Positions 54,101 to 62,615 of a DNA stretch of 64,000 nt are shown piece after piece; within the stretch, counting starts at the first letter, position 1; every line of letters begins with the position of its first letter. The stretch comes from Streptomyces bacillaris (lineage in GTDB: Bacteria > Actinomycetota > Actinomycetes > Streptomycetales > Streptomycetaceae): contig NZ_CP029378.1 of NCBI RefSeq assembly GCF_003268675.1, positions 3,472,001-3,536,000 of the forward strand, read 5' to 3'. The notes beneath the pieces were generated by a model, which worked only from the letters and a program-made list of their open reading frames with translations, ran no database searches and was not told the origin of the DNA. Position numbers and translations under genes: made by a program.

Positions 54101-54676
54101 GTAGTCGACGGTGGCGTCCACTTTCCCAGGGCGGTCGTCCCGGCCGTCGCCCGCCTCCAGGGTGAAGAGCACCCCGTCGATCCCGACGCGTTCGGCCGCT
54201 CGGTGCCCGAGCACCTTGGCTTCGACGCGTCCCTTGGCGCCGACGGAGGCCCCCTGTGACGGCGCCTCGGTCGGGGCACTCCGGGCGGTGCCCGCGCCGT
54301 CGGCCGCCGCGCGTGGGGCGCTGACCGCGATCGGGAGCGAGCGGAGCTGTGTGGCGAGTCTGTTCGCGGCGGGCTCGCCCGGGGCCGGCGCGGCGGAGAC
54401 GCTGACAACCCGCTCGCCCGGCTCGGGCCAGGCGGCCCGGGGGGCGCCCTCCGGCGTCCTGGGTGCGTCAGCTGCGGAGCGCGGCTCGGCGCCGAAGATG
54501 TCCCGCCCCTTGACCGGCTTCTCGGCGGAGGGCAGACCGGGTAGGTCCCACCGCGGTGAGGGAGCCGCTGACGCGACTGCTCCCTGCATCACCGTGGCCA
54601 CCATGACGGTGGACAGGAACAAGGCCACTCTTCGTCGGGCCGCCAAAGGCGGGAGCAATTTGGATGTTATGGACAT
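48131..54676 (-). CDS. Secreted Rhs-repeat protein with C-terminal deaminase-like toxin tip
   Basis: The 2181-residue protein has a signal peptide (MSITSKLLPPLAARRRVALF, then AVASAAP). It continues with a SpvB/Rhs-type domain (SFSEAYGGGYGSRLTLVQLP, LSYNSGQIDGRTG), many YD/Rhs repeats, and the canonical Rhs core end RFLSVDPIMDLTDPQQLNGYAYAENSPVTFSDSTG. After about 230 residues of linker comes the tip with a zinc-deaminase motif pair: C2112-A-E2114 and C2151-K-Q-C2154. By analogy with polymorphic toxins it would be secreted, carried in the Rhs shell and deliver a nucleotide/nucleic acid deaminase to competitors. The deaminase subfamily is not assigned. ATG 54676 is chosen for the signal peptide. 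Confidence 0.88.
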   Translation of the reverse strand: MSITSKLLPPLAARRRVALFLSTVMVATVMQGAVASAAPSPRWDLPGLPSAEKPVKGRDIFGAEPRSAADAPRTPEGAPRAAWPEPGERVVSVSAAPAPGEPAANRLATQLRSLPIAVSAPRAAADGAGTARSAPTEAPSQGASVGAKGRVEAKVLGHRAAERVGIDGVLFTLEAGDGRDDRPGKVDATVDYSSFSEAYGGGYGSRLTLVQLPACAADDPSREECRTITPVPTVNDTERRTLTASSVALRSSGLTVLAAMAAETAGTGDFTATKLSPSASWDTNLNTGDFSWSYDIPVPDVPGGLTPDLGLSYNSGQIDGRTGTTNNQSSWVGDGFDLWSGYIERRYKPCYDDGVKNADGNKPADLCWGYDNAFITFNGKGGELVPTGDDEFRLKQDDGTRITRLRSADRGNGDNDGEYWRLTDPDGVHYYFGYNRLPGWSSGKETTDSTWTVPVFGNNSGEPCHKAAFADSWCQQGWRWNLDYVVDPHGNAVAYYYDQEKNAYGRNLKAKDNTPYVRGGSLDRIEYGLKDGSAYSAKALGKVNFATSERCLPDANTDCKSIDKDAFYWYDTPWDLHCAEGKDCDRGRLSPVFFTRDRLTGITTQVLKGSAYTDVDSWKLGHRWGQADIDYQLLLDSVQRTGHTATPAVTLPKTSFAYTQRANRLDRIGDGYAPFVKSRLSTVTDEYGGQVDINYSDPVCSWDRLPTPEKNGTRCYPQFIGGDADAAPERQWFNKYVVTSTTKTDRTGGAPDGVTQYEYLGDAAWHYDDDDGLTKEKHKTWSQWRGYGQVRVKTGGQGGQAALRTQQDSYFLRGMDGDRESTSGGTKKVSVTLGSGEGDPITDHESVAGFAYKTVVHSGVDGKILSKSVDRPWYHETARKTRTWGTVTSNLTGTARSTSWTSLDNGAGKSWSVSETRNTYDTVAGRVTMTEDLGDPTTPSDDRCTRTTYAGGSTGIITLPSREETVTRSCSATPDRSKDVVSDVRTAYDGGEYGAAPTKGDATASATLKSHDGTKAVYLESKATFDSYGRRLSTTDLTSDVTVTGTGQPARTARTDGRTTTTAYSPATGFPAKVTETTPPATAGTPATAQNVVTEFDPVRGRPAAQVDTNGKRSEFSFDALGRISRIWLADRRTDQTPSYEFTYFIDADKPVAIRTRTLDNKGGQRSSYTLYDGFLRERQVQEPGPDGGRILTDVFYDERGLTAKTFAPYYNDQEPPGRGLFKPADALTVETQTRYVYDGLGRETEIKDIAGNGDGGAVLAVTRKTYGGDRTTVIPPEGGTATTAIADARGLVTELRQHHSRSADAPYDTTTYAYTTRGELAKVTDPAGNSWKYAYNQRGHEVRTEDPDRGVTTRTYDDRGQLTTTKDARGTVLAHVYDGLGRQTELRDGSATGTLRAKWTYDTISGAKGQLAQSTRYVNGAEYTSKVTQYDRLYRPVRTAVVIPSQEGALAGTYQTGTAYLPSGLPSTVSYSAAGSLPGGSHTVSYAPDTLRPTGLLGDGFTAETVYSSTGKPLQQRMSGTAPGAKPVQVTNTYEWGTQRVATSRVDRQDVAGVDRFNTYRYDDLGNILSISDTSRSGTDTQCFDYDHLQRLTKAWTQGDKTCATAPGAGTVGGPAPYWQSFTYDKTGNRLSETLHDVSGDSAKDTLRTYSYPAPGSARPHGLTSVSTRLPDGTTTQDDYSYDEIGNTTARPRGDASQQLTWDAEGHLAKVTEPTSGGGSKVTEYLYDTGGNRLIGRTGSKSTLYLGHTEVTLDKGAAKAKATRYTPLGGGNQAVKEDDGSVTFTLADHQGTGLLSVNAATQALSQRRTLPFGGARGVAPVPWVGSKGFVDGTDDTSDTGLTHLGAREYDPSTGRFLSVDPIMDLTDPQQLNGYAYAENSPVTFSDSTGQWKWLDKLASKGKQVAKGLKNGVVDGYYDLAESVYTWTDRLGWTEGNAQKIKNDRAGKGPISLYKTVRGPDQSGAWYKVSYWVGKFLTPFFPGAAGAGGGGKVLSKPGSVSKVVKGALGRLFSGTTQKAAPPKVAPRVVPPPRVSARGVGGKSAPVVEVQKAPAGWTHAGQMEKASSQVADFALKHASKRKASKTYAGGYNIETGDVALAQSGGCKPGLSYCAEGNVVHALGGDPTKVRFTIAYTVKFDDGVRTVEVKPVCKQCQVDYQSPFQFESGVVAEEGGIWGHQFF

Positions 54677-54781
54677 AGAGGAGCGAATCCTTGGTTGTGA
54701 TCCGAGGCCGCGCGGCTGCGCACGGCCATGAGGACAAGGAAGAAAAAAGGAAGAGAAGAAACGGGACAGTGGAGCGGCACG

Positions 54782-54821
54782 GGATGCCGTGCTGTGGGCA
54801 CTGGCCCAGAGCACGGCATCC
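54782..54821 (-). terminator. Hairpin between the LamG and Rhs genes
   Basis: Perfect 12-base arms GGATGCCGTGCT and AGCACGGCATCC lie 28 bases beyond the LamG stop. Reading on, a pyrimidine-rich tract follows on the minus strand (54732-54770). It probably separates the two transcripts, so the Rhs gene may have its own promoter. Confidence 0.7.
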
Positions 54822-54848
54822 AGCCGGTACCGTTCGGCGGAGCGGTGC

Positions 54849-57800
54849 TCAGCCGTTCCCGGGAACCTCGGTCGGGATGTCGAACCATGTCCCGGCGAGC
54901 TTCTCGACCTGAGCATCGGTCAGCGTGCCCTGGAACGCCCAGACGTCATCGATCAGGCCGGGGAAGTAGTCGCCCCAGGTGCCGCCAGTCTTGGCCCGGC
55001 CCACCTGGAGGGACTTGGTGGCCTTGAAGGCCAGGGTGTTCACCGACCAGGAGACCCGGTTCCCGCACGCGGCCTCGTCGGCCTCCCCGTCCCCGTCCCC
55101 GCAGGCAATCTCCTGGAGGACACCGTTGACGTAGAGACGTGCCTCCTTGGTGAACCCGTCGTAGACGACCGCCAGGTGGTTCCATTCCCGCGCGTCGTAG
55201 AACTCGCTGTTGACGACACGCACCGTCGAGGCCTCCGTGCTGTCCTTGTCCGGCAGGGCCAGCTCCCAGTGGCCGAGGCCGTCCGGATCGGAGGCGTCCG
55301 GCACGAAGCGGACGTTGAAGGCGCTCTGGACGGTGCCTTCAGCGCTGACCACTGACGCCGCTCGCTGGGGAAGTGCCGCGGCCTGGGCCCAGGCAGTCAC
55401 CGTGTAACTGGCCCCGGTGTCTACCGGGACGGACGCAGTGGCCGCGTAGCCGCCGACGCCGTCCAACTCCAGGCCGCCCGCGTCGATGTAGGCCAGGTCC
55501 GACTTCTTCGCACCGCCGTTGAGGGTGAGCGCGCTGCCGCCGGACACGGCGTTCGGCGTCGTGACCGGGCTGGTGCCGGAGGTCTGCTCGAACGTCCAGC
55601 GGCTCTTCACCAGGGGCCGCCGCTGGAAGATCTGGCGGACCTCGTCGTCGGCCACCGGCCGGTCGAAGAGCCGGACGTCGTCGATCGTGCCGGGGAAGTG
55701 GTCGACGTACGTGCCCTGCCAGATGGCACGGCCGATCTGCACGGCACCCTGCGCCTCCCATGTCCTGGGAGCCGCGTCGACACCCTGCAGCTGCCCGTTG
55801 ACGTAGAGGCGGATCTGCTGGGCCGTGGCGTCGTGAACCGCCACCAGGTGGGCCCATTCACCGGGCCTGGCCGGCTGGGTGGCGGCCACCCGCTGGTCGC
55901 GGATGTTGCCCGCCTGCACGTCCTCCAGCGAGGTCCGCAGGCTCCAGGTGTTCGCCCCGCCCTCGTAGGACAGATAGAAGGGGCTGTAGAAGGTGCCGCT
56001 CTGGCTGACCACGGTCCGGTTGCCGGTGACCGTGGTCTCGGGCAGCTTCGCCCACGCCGAGACCGTGTACGAGCGGGCCGTGTTGAGCACCGGGCGGTCG
56101 GTGGCCGCGTAGGAGGTGGCCCCGTCGAACTTCAGGGCCCTGCCCGCGACCCCGTCCACACCGCCGGCCACCGGTCCGTGCGGGGTCAGCGGCTGCTCGG
56201 GCGCGGATCCGGTGGCCTCCGTGGCGCCCGTCGGCTCGTCCAGCGGGAAGACGGCGCTCGGCGGCCGGCCCGTGGTGGTCTCCTGCCCCTGGTGCAGTCG
56301 CGTGGCCTCGGCCGCCGAGACGGCTCGGTCGAAGATCTGGACGTCGTCGATCGTGCCGGGGAAGAACGACTTGTGGGTGCCGCTGTAGATTCCGGCTCCC
56401 AGCTGCAGCCCCCGGCGCGCCTCCCACGCGGTGGTGTACGCGGTGGAGCCGGCGAGCTTGCCGTCGACGTACAGCCGCAGTTGCTTGGCCTTGCCGTCGT
56501 ACACGCCCACCAGATGGGTCCATCGCCCGGCCTCGGCACCGCCCGCTGCGGGGGCCATGGCCCGCGCGATGGAGGCACCGGCGGTGTCCGAGGTGTACTG
56601 GTTGAACACCCAGCGGTCGTAGTACTGGGAGTAGTACAGCTCGAAGCCCGGCGAGTGGTTGCCCGGCTGCGCCGCAATGATGGCCGCCTCACTGGGCATC
56701 CGGTCGAGCCGTGCCCAGGCCGCCACGGAGAAGCTGTCGGAGGTGTCCACCACGGTCAGGTCGGACGCGGCGTACCCGGTCGTGCCATCGAAACGCAGGC
56801 CCGTGCCTGTCCTGCCCTCGGCACCGAGTTCCGCTCCGCCGTGCAGTCGCACGGTCCGCGACGTGGTGGTACCGGCGGCCTTGGTGGCACCCGCCGGTTC
56901 GTCCAGTTGCCAGACGGCCCGCTCGGGCTGCCCGGCCTTCACGCGGAACTGATAGGTCCGGATCTCCGAGCCGTTGCCCGCCTGGTCGAACGCCTGGGCG
57001 GTCACGAAGTTGAGCCCTGGCCGTGCGGGGAGCAGCCGCGCGGACTTGGCCGCGCCTCCGGTGGTGGTGATCTGGTTCGCGGCGGACGGGTCGGTGTTGA
57101 AGCCGTAGCGGTAACGGATCACGTCCGTCGAGGGCGAGTCGATGGAGAACGTACCGTACTGGCCCACTCCGTCGTACCACGGATCGTCCGGGTTCTCCGG
57201 GTCCGAGGCCGGATAGTGGCCCGAGGAGATCGCCGGTGCCGCGGGCACGCTGGTGTCGTACACGAAGTAGCAGGCTGTCGGATCACCCGCCGACGACCAG
57301 GGCGAGTACTGCGCCCCGTCGTACGAGCGCACATGCCAGTGAACCGTCCTGTTGGCCGGGATCGAGGTCGGCAAGCCTATGGAGAAGCTGGAACCGGACT
57401 TCTTGTACGACGTACGGGCGGGCTTCCACCGGGCGATCAGGCCCTTGCCGTCACCGGAGTCCCAGTACGCCTGGAACTCCACCGCGATGTCGTCACCGTC
57501 CGGGTCGGTGACACCGTTCGCGTAGATCTTGCCCAGGGACCGCACCCGGGGCGCCTGGGCCGGCGCCTTGCAGGTGCCTCCGTACTCGGCGGTCAGCTGG
57601 GACATCTTCACCTGCGTCGGGGGGCGGTTGTACTTCACCCGCAGGAACGCCTTGTCGGAGAAACGCTTCCAGCCGTAGCGGTCGGACTCATTGGAGGCGC
57701 GCAGACCGAAGGTCATCGTGGACCACTTGCCGTTGGCGGCCTCCTGCACCGCCGCCTTCACGTCGAACTCGGCGTCCTTCGCGGCACAGCCGGTGTACCC

Positions 57801-59129
57801 GTGGGCGAACGACTTCGCCGCGAGCTTCTTGAGCCAGAACGACGCCGGGCTCTGGGTGTTCCACGTCGTCGACGAGGAGATGTCCTTCGTACGCCACAGC
57901 TGCACCTCGCGCGCCGAACACGACGCCGAGTGGACGTTGCGCACCACGAACTCGGCGGAGAGAACGGTCTTCCCGGCGTAGGTCGAGGTGGGCAGACGGT
58001 AGAACAGGCGCTTGGTGTCCTGCGGTGCGCAGTAGTCCCAGCCGCAGTACCCCATGCCCGCATCGGACTTGCCGTTGAACTTCCACTGCGGCGACGAGGC
58101 CCAGTGTTTCGACGCCATGGTCCACGCCGACGCCCGGGGCGAATACCACTGGGGGTCGATAAAGACCGGGTATTCGGTGTCCTTGCTCCTCAGCACGCCG
58201 AGATCGGGCTTGAGTACCAGTTCGCCATTGCCCGGAGGGAGTTCCACGCCGACCGGGGCGAGCTTGCCGCTCTCGGCGGGATGGGCTTCGGTGACGCCTG
58301 TCGTCGGCGGGACGGCAGCCGTACGGGCCCGGAGCCCACTCCTGCCTTCGGTGCGGACGTCTCCCCCGTCCGCACCGTCACTGGAGTCCCACATCTGCGG
58401 CATCGGCGCTTCGAAGACCGAAGTGCCGGCCCCCTTGTCGACCGCGACCAGACCGCCGCTTTCGGTCTCCTTGACGTCCATCCCGCCCGCGGCGAGCTTC
58501 ATCCGCAGCTCGGTGAGGGCAGGACTGGCCGCGGCTGCGGCGCTGTTGACGACGAGCAACTGGGTGAATCCGTCCTCCTGCGCGCCCATCCGCAGATCGA
58601 CGTCAGGCAGAACGTTTCGGTACGTCGCCGTGGCGCCGTCCAGTTCGGGTGCGGGCAACCTGCCGGGCCAGGACAGTGCCAGCTCCCGGCCTGCCTTGTT
58701 CATCCGCACCAACGGTGCGCCGGACCCGCCACCGGAGAACTCCAGTCCGACGGTGACGGCCTTGGGCACGACCACCCCCTTGCCGGTCGGCACCAAGGCC
58801 GTGTCCACCGGCTTCCACTCGCCGCCGACCCTGGTACGGACGGGACGCACGTACTCCCTTTGCTCCAGATCCCCCTCGGGGGTCACGAACACCTCGGTGC
58901 TCGCACCACGCATCGAGACGATCTCCACACTCCGGCCGGTCCGTTCGGCCTCCGCCCGCGCTTCCTCCTCGGAATACGGTGCCTTCTCGGCAGCCTCACG
59001 AGGCTGCTTCCCCGGAGTGCTCGACGAGACCGCAGCCGCGGTTGCGGGCAGCAGCCCGACCGCGAGAAGAGAGCTCAGAGCGATCGCCGTGATTCCCCCA
59101 ACGCCGCGCATACGCGCATGCGCCATCAT
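54849..59129 (-). CDS. Giant secreted protein with three LamG-like jelly-roll domains
   Basis: The 1426-residue protein has a signal peptide (GGITAIALSSLLAVGLLPATAAAV), a long N-terminal region seen in exported Streptomyces proteins that precede Rhs genes (VRPVRTRVGGEWKPVDTALVP), a DNRLRE-like region with RLFYRLPTSTYAGKTVLSAEFVVRNVHS, and then three LamG domains marked by GTTGYAASD, GATSYAATD and GVGGYAATAS, each with PGTIDDV or PGLIDDV. LamG domains bind glycans or proteins, so it may stick the Rhs toxin to target surfaces. The start TTG at 59135 is less likely than ATG 59129, which has GGGGGG upstream. Confidence 0.88.
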   Translation of the reverse strand: MMAHARMRGVGGITAIALSSLLAVGLLPATAAAVSSSTPGKQPREAAEKAPYSEEEARAEAERTGRSVEIVSMRGASTEVFVTPEGDLEQREYVRPVRTRVGGEWKPVDTALVPTGKGVVVPKAVTVGLEFSGGGSGAPLVRMNKAGRELALSWPGRLPAPELDGATATYRNVLPDVDLRMGAQEDGFTQLLVVNSAAAAASPALTELRMKLAAGGMDVKETESGGLVAVDKGAGTSVFEAPMPQMWDSSDGADGGDVRTEGRSGLRARTAAVPPTTGVTEAHPAESGKLAPVGVELPPGNGELVLKPDLGVLRSKDTEYPVFIDPQWYSPRASAWTMASKHWASSPQWKFNGKSDAGMGYCGWDYCAPQDTKRLFYRLPTSTYAGKTVLSAEFVVRNVHSASCSAREVQLWRTKDISSSTTWNTQSPASFWLKKLAAKSFAHGYTGCAAKDAEFDVKAAVQEAANGKWSTMTFGLRASNESDRYGWKRFSDKAFLRVKYNRPPTQVKMSQLTAEYGGTCKAPAQAPRVRSLGKIYANGVTDPDGDDIAVEFQAYWDSGDGKGLIARWKPARTSYKKSGSSFSIGLPTSIPANRTVHWHVRSYDGAQYSPWSSAGDPTACYFVYDTSVPAAPAISSGHYPASDPENPDDPWYDGVGQYGTFSIDSPSTDVIRYRYGFNTDPSAANQITTTGGAAKSARLLPARPGLNFVTAQAFDQAGNGSEIRTYQFRVKAGQPERAVWQLDEPAGATKAAGTTTSRTVRLHGGAELGAEGRTGTGLRFDGTTGYAASDLTVVDTSDSFSVAAWARLDRMPSEAAIIAAQPGNHSPGFELYYSQYYDRWVFNQYTSDTAGASIARAMAPAAGGAEAGRWTHLVGVYDGKAKQLRLYVDGKLAGSTAYTTAWEARRGLQLGAGIYSGTHKSFFPGTIDDVQIFDRAVSAAEATRLHQGQETTTGRPPSAVFPLDEPTGATEATGSAPEQPLTPHGPVAGGVDGVAGRALKFDGATSYAATDRPVLNTARSYTVSAWAKLPETTVTGNRTVVSQSGTFYSPFYLSYEGGANTWSLRTSLEDVQAGNIRDQRVAATQPARPGEWAHLVAVHDATAQQIRLYVNGQLQGVDAAPRTWEAQGAVQIGRAIWQGTYVDHFPGTIDDVRLFDRPVADDEVRQIFQRRPLVKSRWTFEQTSGTSPVTTPNAVSGGSALTLNGGAKKSDLAYIDAGGLELDGVGGYAATASVPVDTGASYTVTAWAQAAALPQRAASVVSAEGTVQSAFNVRFVPDASDPDGLGHWELALPDKDSTEASTVRVVNSEFYDAREWNHLAVVYDGFTKEARLYVNGVLQEIACGDGDGEADEAACGNRVSWSVNTLAFKATKSLQVGRAKTGGTWGDYFPGLIDDVWAFQGTLTDAQVEKLAGTWFDIPTEVPGNG

Positions 59130-59588
59130 TCCCAATCCCCCCGCATCATGAATATTTTATGTATCCCTTATGAGCGACAGGAACCTAGCTCACGAACGGA
59201 CGTCCGGTCCAAGTCGTTCGCTTCCGGCCCACGCCGGCCTGCGCGACAACGGGCTCTACCCCATCAACTGCGGACACTTCCCTTCCGGTGAACCATGGGG
59301 CGCCCAAAGGGGAGTTCAGCCAAAGAGACGCGGCCGGCTGCAGGACCGGGTTCCAGCAACTCCCGGGAGATCCGACGATCAGGCCAGGAAGCCCATCCCC
59401 TGCGCTTCCCGCGGGCCTGCGACAGGGCTGGCATCCAGACACGGCGTGACCGTGCCTTCTGCCGAGCGGATGGCAGCACCGTTGCCTTGAAGGTGGGCGG
59501 GCCATTGGCAGGCGCACGCACCACGCATCCCGGACGGAGAGGAGGCCCCCCGACATGCCTCTCACCGAAGAGCGATCCGGAGAAGCAC
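59130..59588. other. Intergenic region upstream of the LamG gene
   Basis: The first 45 bases are AT-rich (AATATTTTATG patch near 59148-59162) and likely hold the LamG-Rhs promoter. The rest shows only weak frames without a ribosome-binding site; I recognise no gene. Confidence 0.4.
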
Positions 59589-59625
59589 GAAAGCCCAGGT
59601 CAGACACCGTCCGACCTGGGCTTTC
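59589..59625 (-). terminator. Hairpin terminator after tRNA-Thr
   Basis: Perfect 13-base arms GAAAGCCCAGGTC and GACCTGGGCTTTC with an 11-base loop directly follow the tRNA 3' end on the minus strand. Confidence 0.85.
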
Positions 59626-59630
59626 CACCG

Positions 59631-59704
59631 GGCCCCCTGTCGGATTCGAACCGACGACCTACGCATTACAAGTGCGTTGCTCTGGCCAGCTGAGCTAAGG
59701 AGGC
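59631..59704 (-). tRNA. tRNA-Thr (anticodon TGT)
   Basis: The minus strand folds as a cloverleaf: acceptor GCCTCCT/AGGGGGC, D-arm GCTC/GAGC, anticodon loop CTTGTAA on ACGCA/TGCGT, T-arm GTCGG-TTCGAAT-CCGAC. The anticodon TGT reads ACA threonine codons. The 3' CCA is not encoded. A terminator follows at once. The discriminator base appears to be C, which is unusual. Confidence 0.92.
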
Positions 59705-59881
59705 GTGCCGGAGCAGTGTAACCAACCGGGCACCCGCGCCGTCCACGGTTTCTCTGTGCCCCGGACTACTGACAGATCGGAAAACGCCAGGTAGCGTCAC
59801 GGCAGGTTCATCTCATTGGACCAGACCACTCCCTACTCGGATCGTCCGGCACGTTCCTGCCGGTGGAGGAGAAGATTCAGC

Positions 59882-61018
<1,137 letters not shown>

Positions 61019-61033
61019 CGCCCGCGAAAGTTG

Positions 61034-61082
61034 ACGCAAACGGCCCCGCCTCCCCCTCCCGGGGACGCGGGGCCGTTTGCGT
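61034..61082 (+). terminator. Hairpin terminator after msiK
   Basis: Perfect 16-base arms ACGCAAACGGCCCCGC and its complement with a 17-base loop, 15 bases past the msiK stop. Confidence 0.92.
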
Positions 61083-61248
61083 GGCGCGGGGCCGGTTCGG
61101 GTTTCGTGGCGGGGCGGCGTCAAATACCCCGGCACACAGGGCATTTCCCCCCGCCCCGTCAACCTGGCATTCGAAAGGACGCGTCGAACCATCCCCCGGG
61201 CGGGTGACGAAATGTCGTCATGCCATCACCGACCGCTACGCTCGCTGC

Positions 61249-61662
61249 GTGACCCACACCGCTCGGCGCCTCGGCCGATCCTTCGCCCTCGTCCTGCCCG
61301 TCGTCATGGTGCTCTCCGGGACCCTCGCGGTCACCAGCGTCCAGTGGGCGGCCACGGACAACGACTCCACGCTGCTGGCCGCCTCCTCGGAGACCGTGTC
61401 CAAGCCCGCCAAGCCCCGCGCCGCGCAGGACGTCCTGCGGGACAAGCTCCTCGTCGAGCTGCAGGAGAAGGACCCGGGCACCGCGCTCACGAGCCTCCAG
61501 CGCGCCGTCGAGCAACGGCCCTCGCTCGCACAGCACTGCATGTCGATCGCCAAGGCGCTCGGCAAGGCCGCGGTCGAGCAGTACGGCCCGTCGCGCGCCC
61601 AGCGCTTCTCCCGCCCGGTCTGCGACACGTCGTTCGCCTCGGGGGTCGCTCAGTTCAGCTGA
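61249..61662 (+). CDS. Small secreted protein of unknown function
   Basis: The 137-residue protein has an N-terminal hydrophobic segment after two basic residues (RRLGRSFALVLPVVMVLSGT) and a predicted exported mature part of about 105 residues with two cysteines (HCMS and VCDTS), which could form a disulfide. No family is recognised. GTG 61249 is chosen because it directly precedes the signal sequence; no clear ribosome-binding site is present, so ATG/GTG starts further upstream remain possible. Confidence 0.68.
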   Translation: MTHTARRLGRSFALVLPVVMVLSGTLAVTSVQWAATDNDSTLLAASSETVSKPAKPRAAQDVLRDKLLVELQEKDPGTALTSLQRAVEQRPSLAQHCMSIAKALGKAAVEQYGPSRAQRFSRPVCDTSFASGVAQFS

Positions 61663-61795
61663 GCGGAGCCGAGCCGCGTACGTACGGCCCCCGCACCCCA
61701 CGTCCGTACGCCTTCCTCCGTGCGGAGCCGCCGTCGCCCGGCCGTCATCGGGCAACGGCGGCTTCTCCGTGCCCGCACCGCATATCGTGCCTGCC

Positions 61796-62515
61796 ATGCA
61801 TACGTATCCGACGCAGGCCGTCATCCTCGCCGGTGGTCAGGGGTCCCGGCTGCGGCCGTACACCGACGACCGCCCGAAGCCGATGGTCGAGATCCCGGGT
61901 ACCGGGACCCCGATCATCGGCCATCAGCTGTCCTGGCTGGCCGCCGAGGGCGTGACCGACGCCGTGGTCTCCTGCGGCCATCTCGCCGAGGTGCTCCAGG
62001 AGTGGCTGGAGTCCGCCGTGCTGCCGCTGCGGGTCACCACCGTGGTGGAGAAGGAGCCGCTGGGCCGTGGCGGCGGGCTGAAGTACGCGGCGCAGCGGCT
62101 GCCCGATCCGGAGCAGCCCTGGTACGCCACGAACGGGGACATCTGGACGCGGTTCTCGCTGCGGGAGATGGCCGCGTTCCACGCCGAGCGCGACGCCACC
62201 GCCACCCTGGCCCTCGCGCGGCCCCGGATCCCGTGGGGCGCGGTGGAGACGGACGCGTTCGGGCACATCACGGACTTCATCGAGTCGCCGCCCTCGCCGT
62301 ATCTGATCAATGCGGGGGTGTACGTGTTCTCCCCCGCGTTCACGGGGATGCTGCCGGATCAGGGCGACCATGAGCGGACGACGTTCCCGCGGCTGGCCCG
62401 GGAGCGCCGGCTCGCCGGGTACCCGCTGCCCCACGGGGCGTACTGGCGGGCGATCGACACCGCGAAGGACCTGACCGAGGCGGCCCGTGAACTGGGCGCC
62501 CAGGGCGGCGCCTGA
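61796..62515 (+). CDS. Sugar nucleotidyltransferase (NTP_transferase family)
   Basis: The 239-residue protein has the signature AVILAGGQGSRLRPYTDDRPKPMVEIPG at its N-terminus (nucleotide- and metal-binding G-x-G-x-R-x10-PK), then VVEKEPLGRGGGLKYA and YATNGDIW (NGD metal motif), and INAGVYVFSP. It should couple a sugar 1-phosphate to an NTP to make an NDP-sugar, perhaps GDP-mannose or a heptose-type product; the substrate cannot be told from motifs. The ATG at 61796 is the natural start. Confidence 0.9.
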   Translation: MHTYPTQAVILAGGQGSRLRPYTDDRPKPMVEIPGTGTPIIGHQLSWLAAEGVTDAVVSCGHLAEVLQEWLESAVLPLRVTTVVEKEPLGRGGGLKYAAQRLPDPEQPWYATNGDIWTRFSLREMAAFHAERDATATLALARPRIPWGAVETDAFGHITDFIESPPSPYLINAGVYVFSPAFTGMLPDQGDHERTTFPRLARERRLAGYPLPHGAYWRAIDTAKDLTEAARELGAQGGA

Positions 62516-62550
62516 CCGTCGCGCAGAAGAAGCAGCAGAAAAGGCGGAAA

Positions 62551-62597
62551 AGGGGCGGCCCCTCCCACCCGGAGTCCGGGTGGGAGGGGCCGCCCCT
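62551..62597. terminator. Bidirectional terminator, 22-base perfect stem
   Basis: Arms 62551-62572 and 62576-62597 (starting AGGGGCGGCC) are perfectly complementary with a 3-base loop. It lies between two convergent genes. Confidence 0.95.
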
Positions 62598-62615
62598 CTC
62601 GCTCTGCGCCGCCGG

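Noticed and set aside
55698-59291. Plus-strand open frame of about 1200 codons
   Set aside because: It is entirely antisense to the LamG gene, which has clear domains and signal peptide.
59295-59693. Plus-strand frame ending in SDSNRRPTHYKCVALAS
   Set aside because: The tail is the antisense of tRNA-Thr, a common artefact.
59130-59704. Integrated element at tRNA-Thr
   Set aside because: No integrase gene and no direct repeat of the tRNA 3' end was seen in the window.
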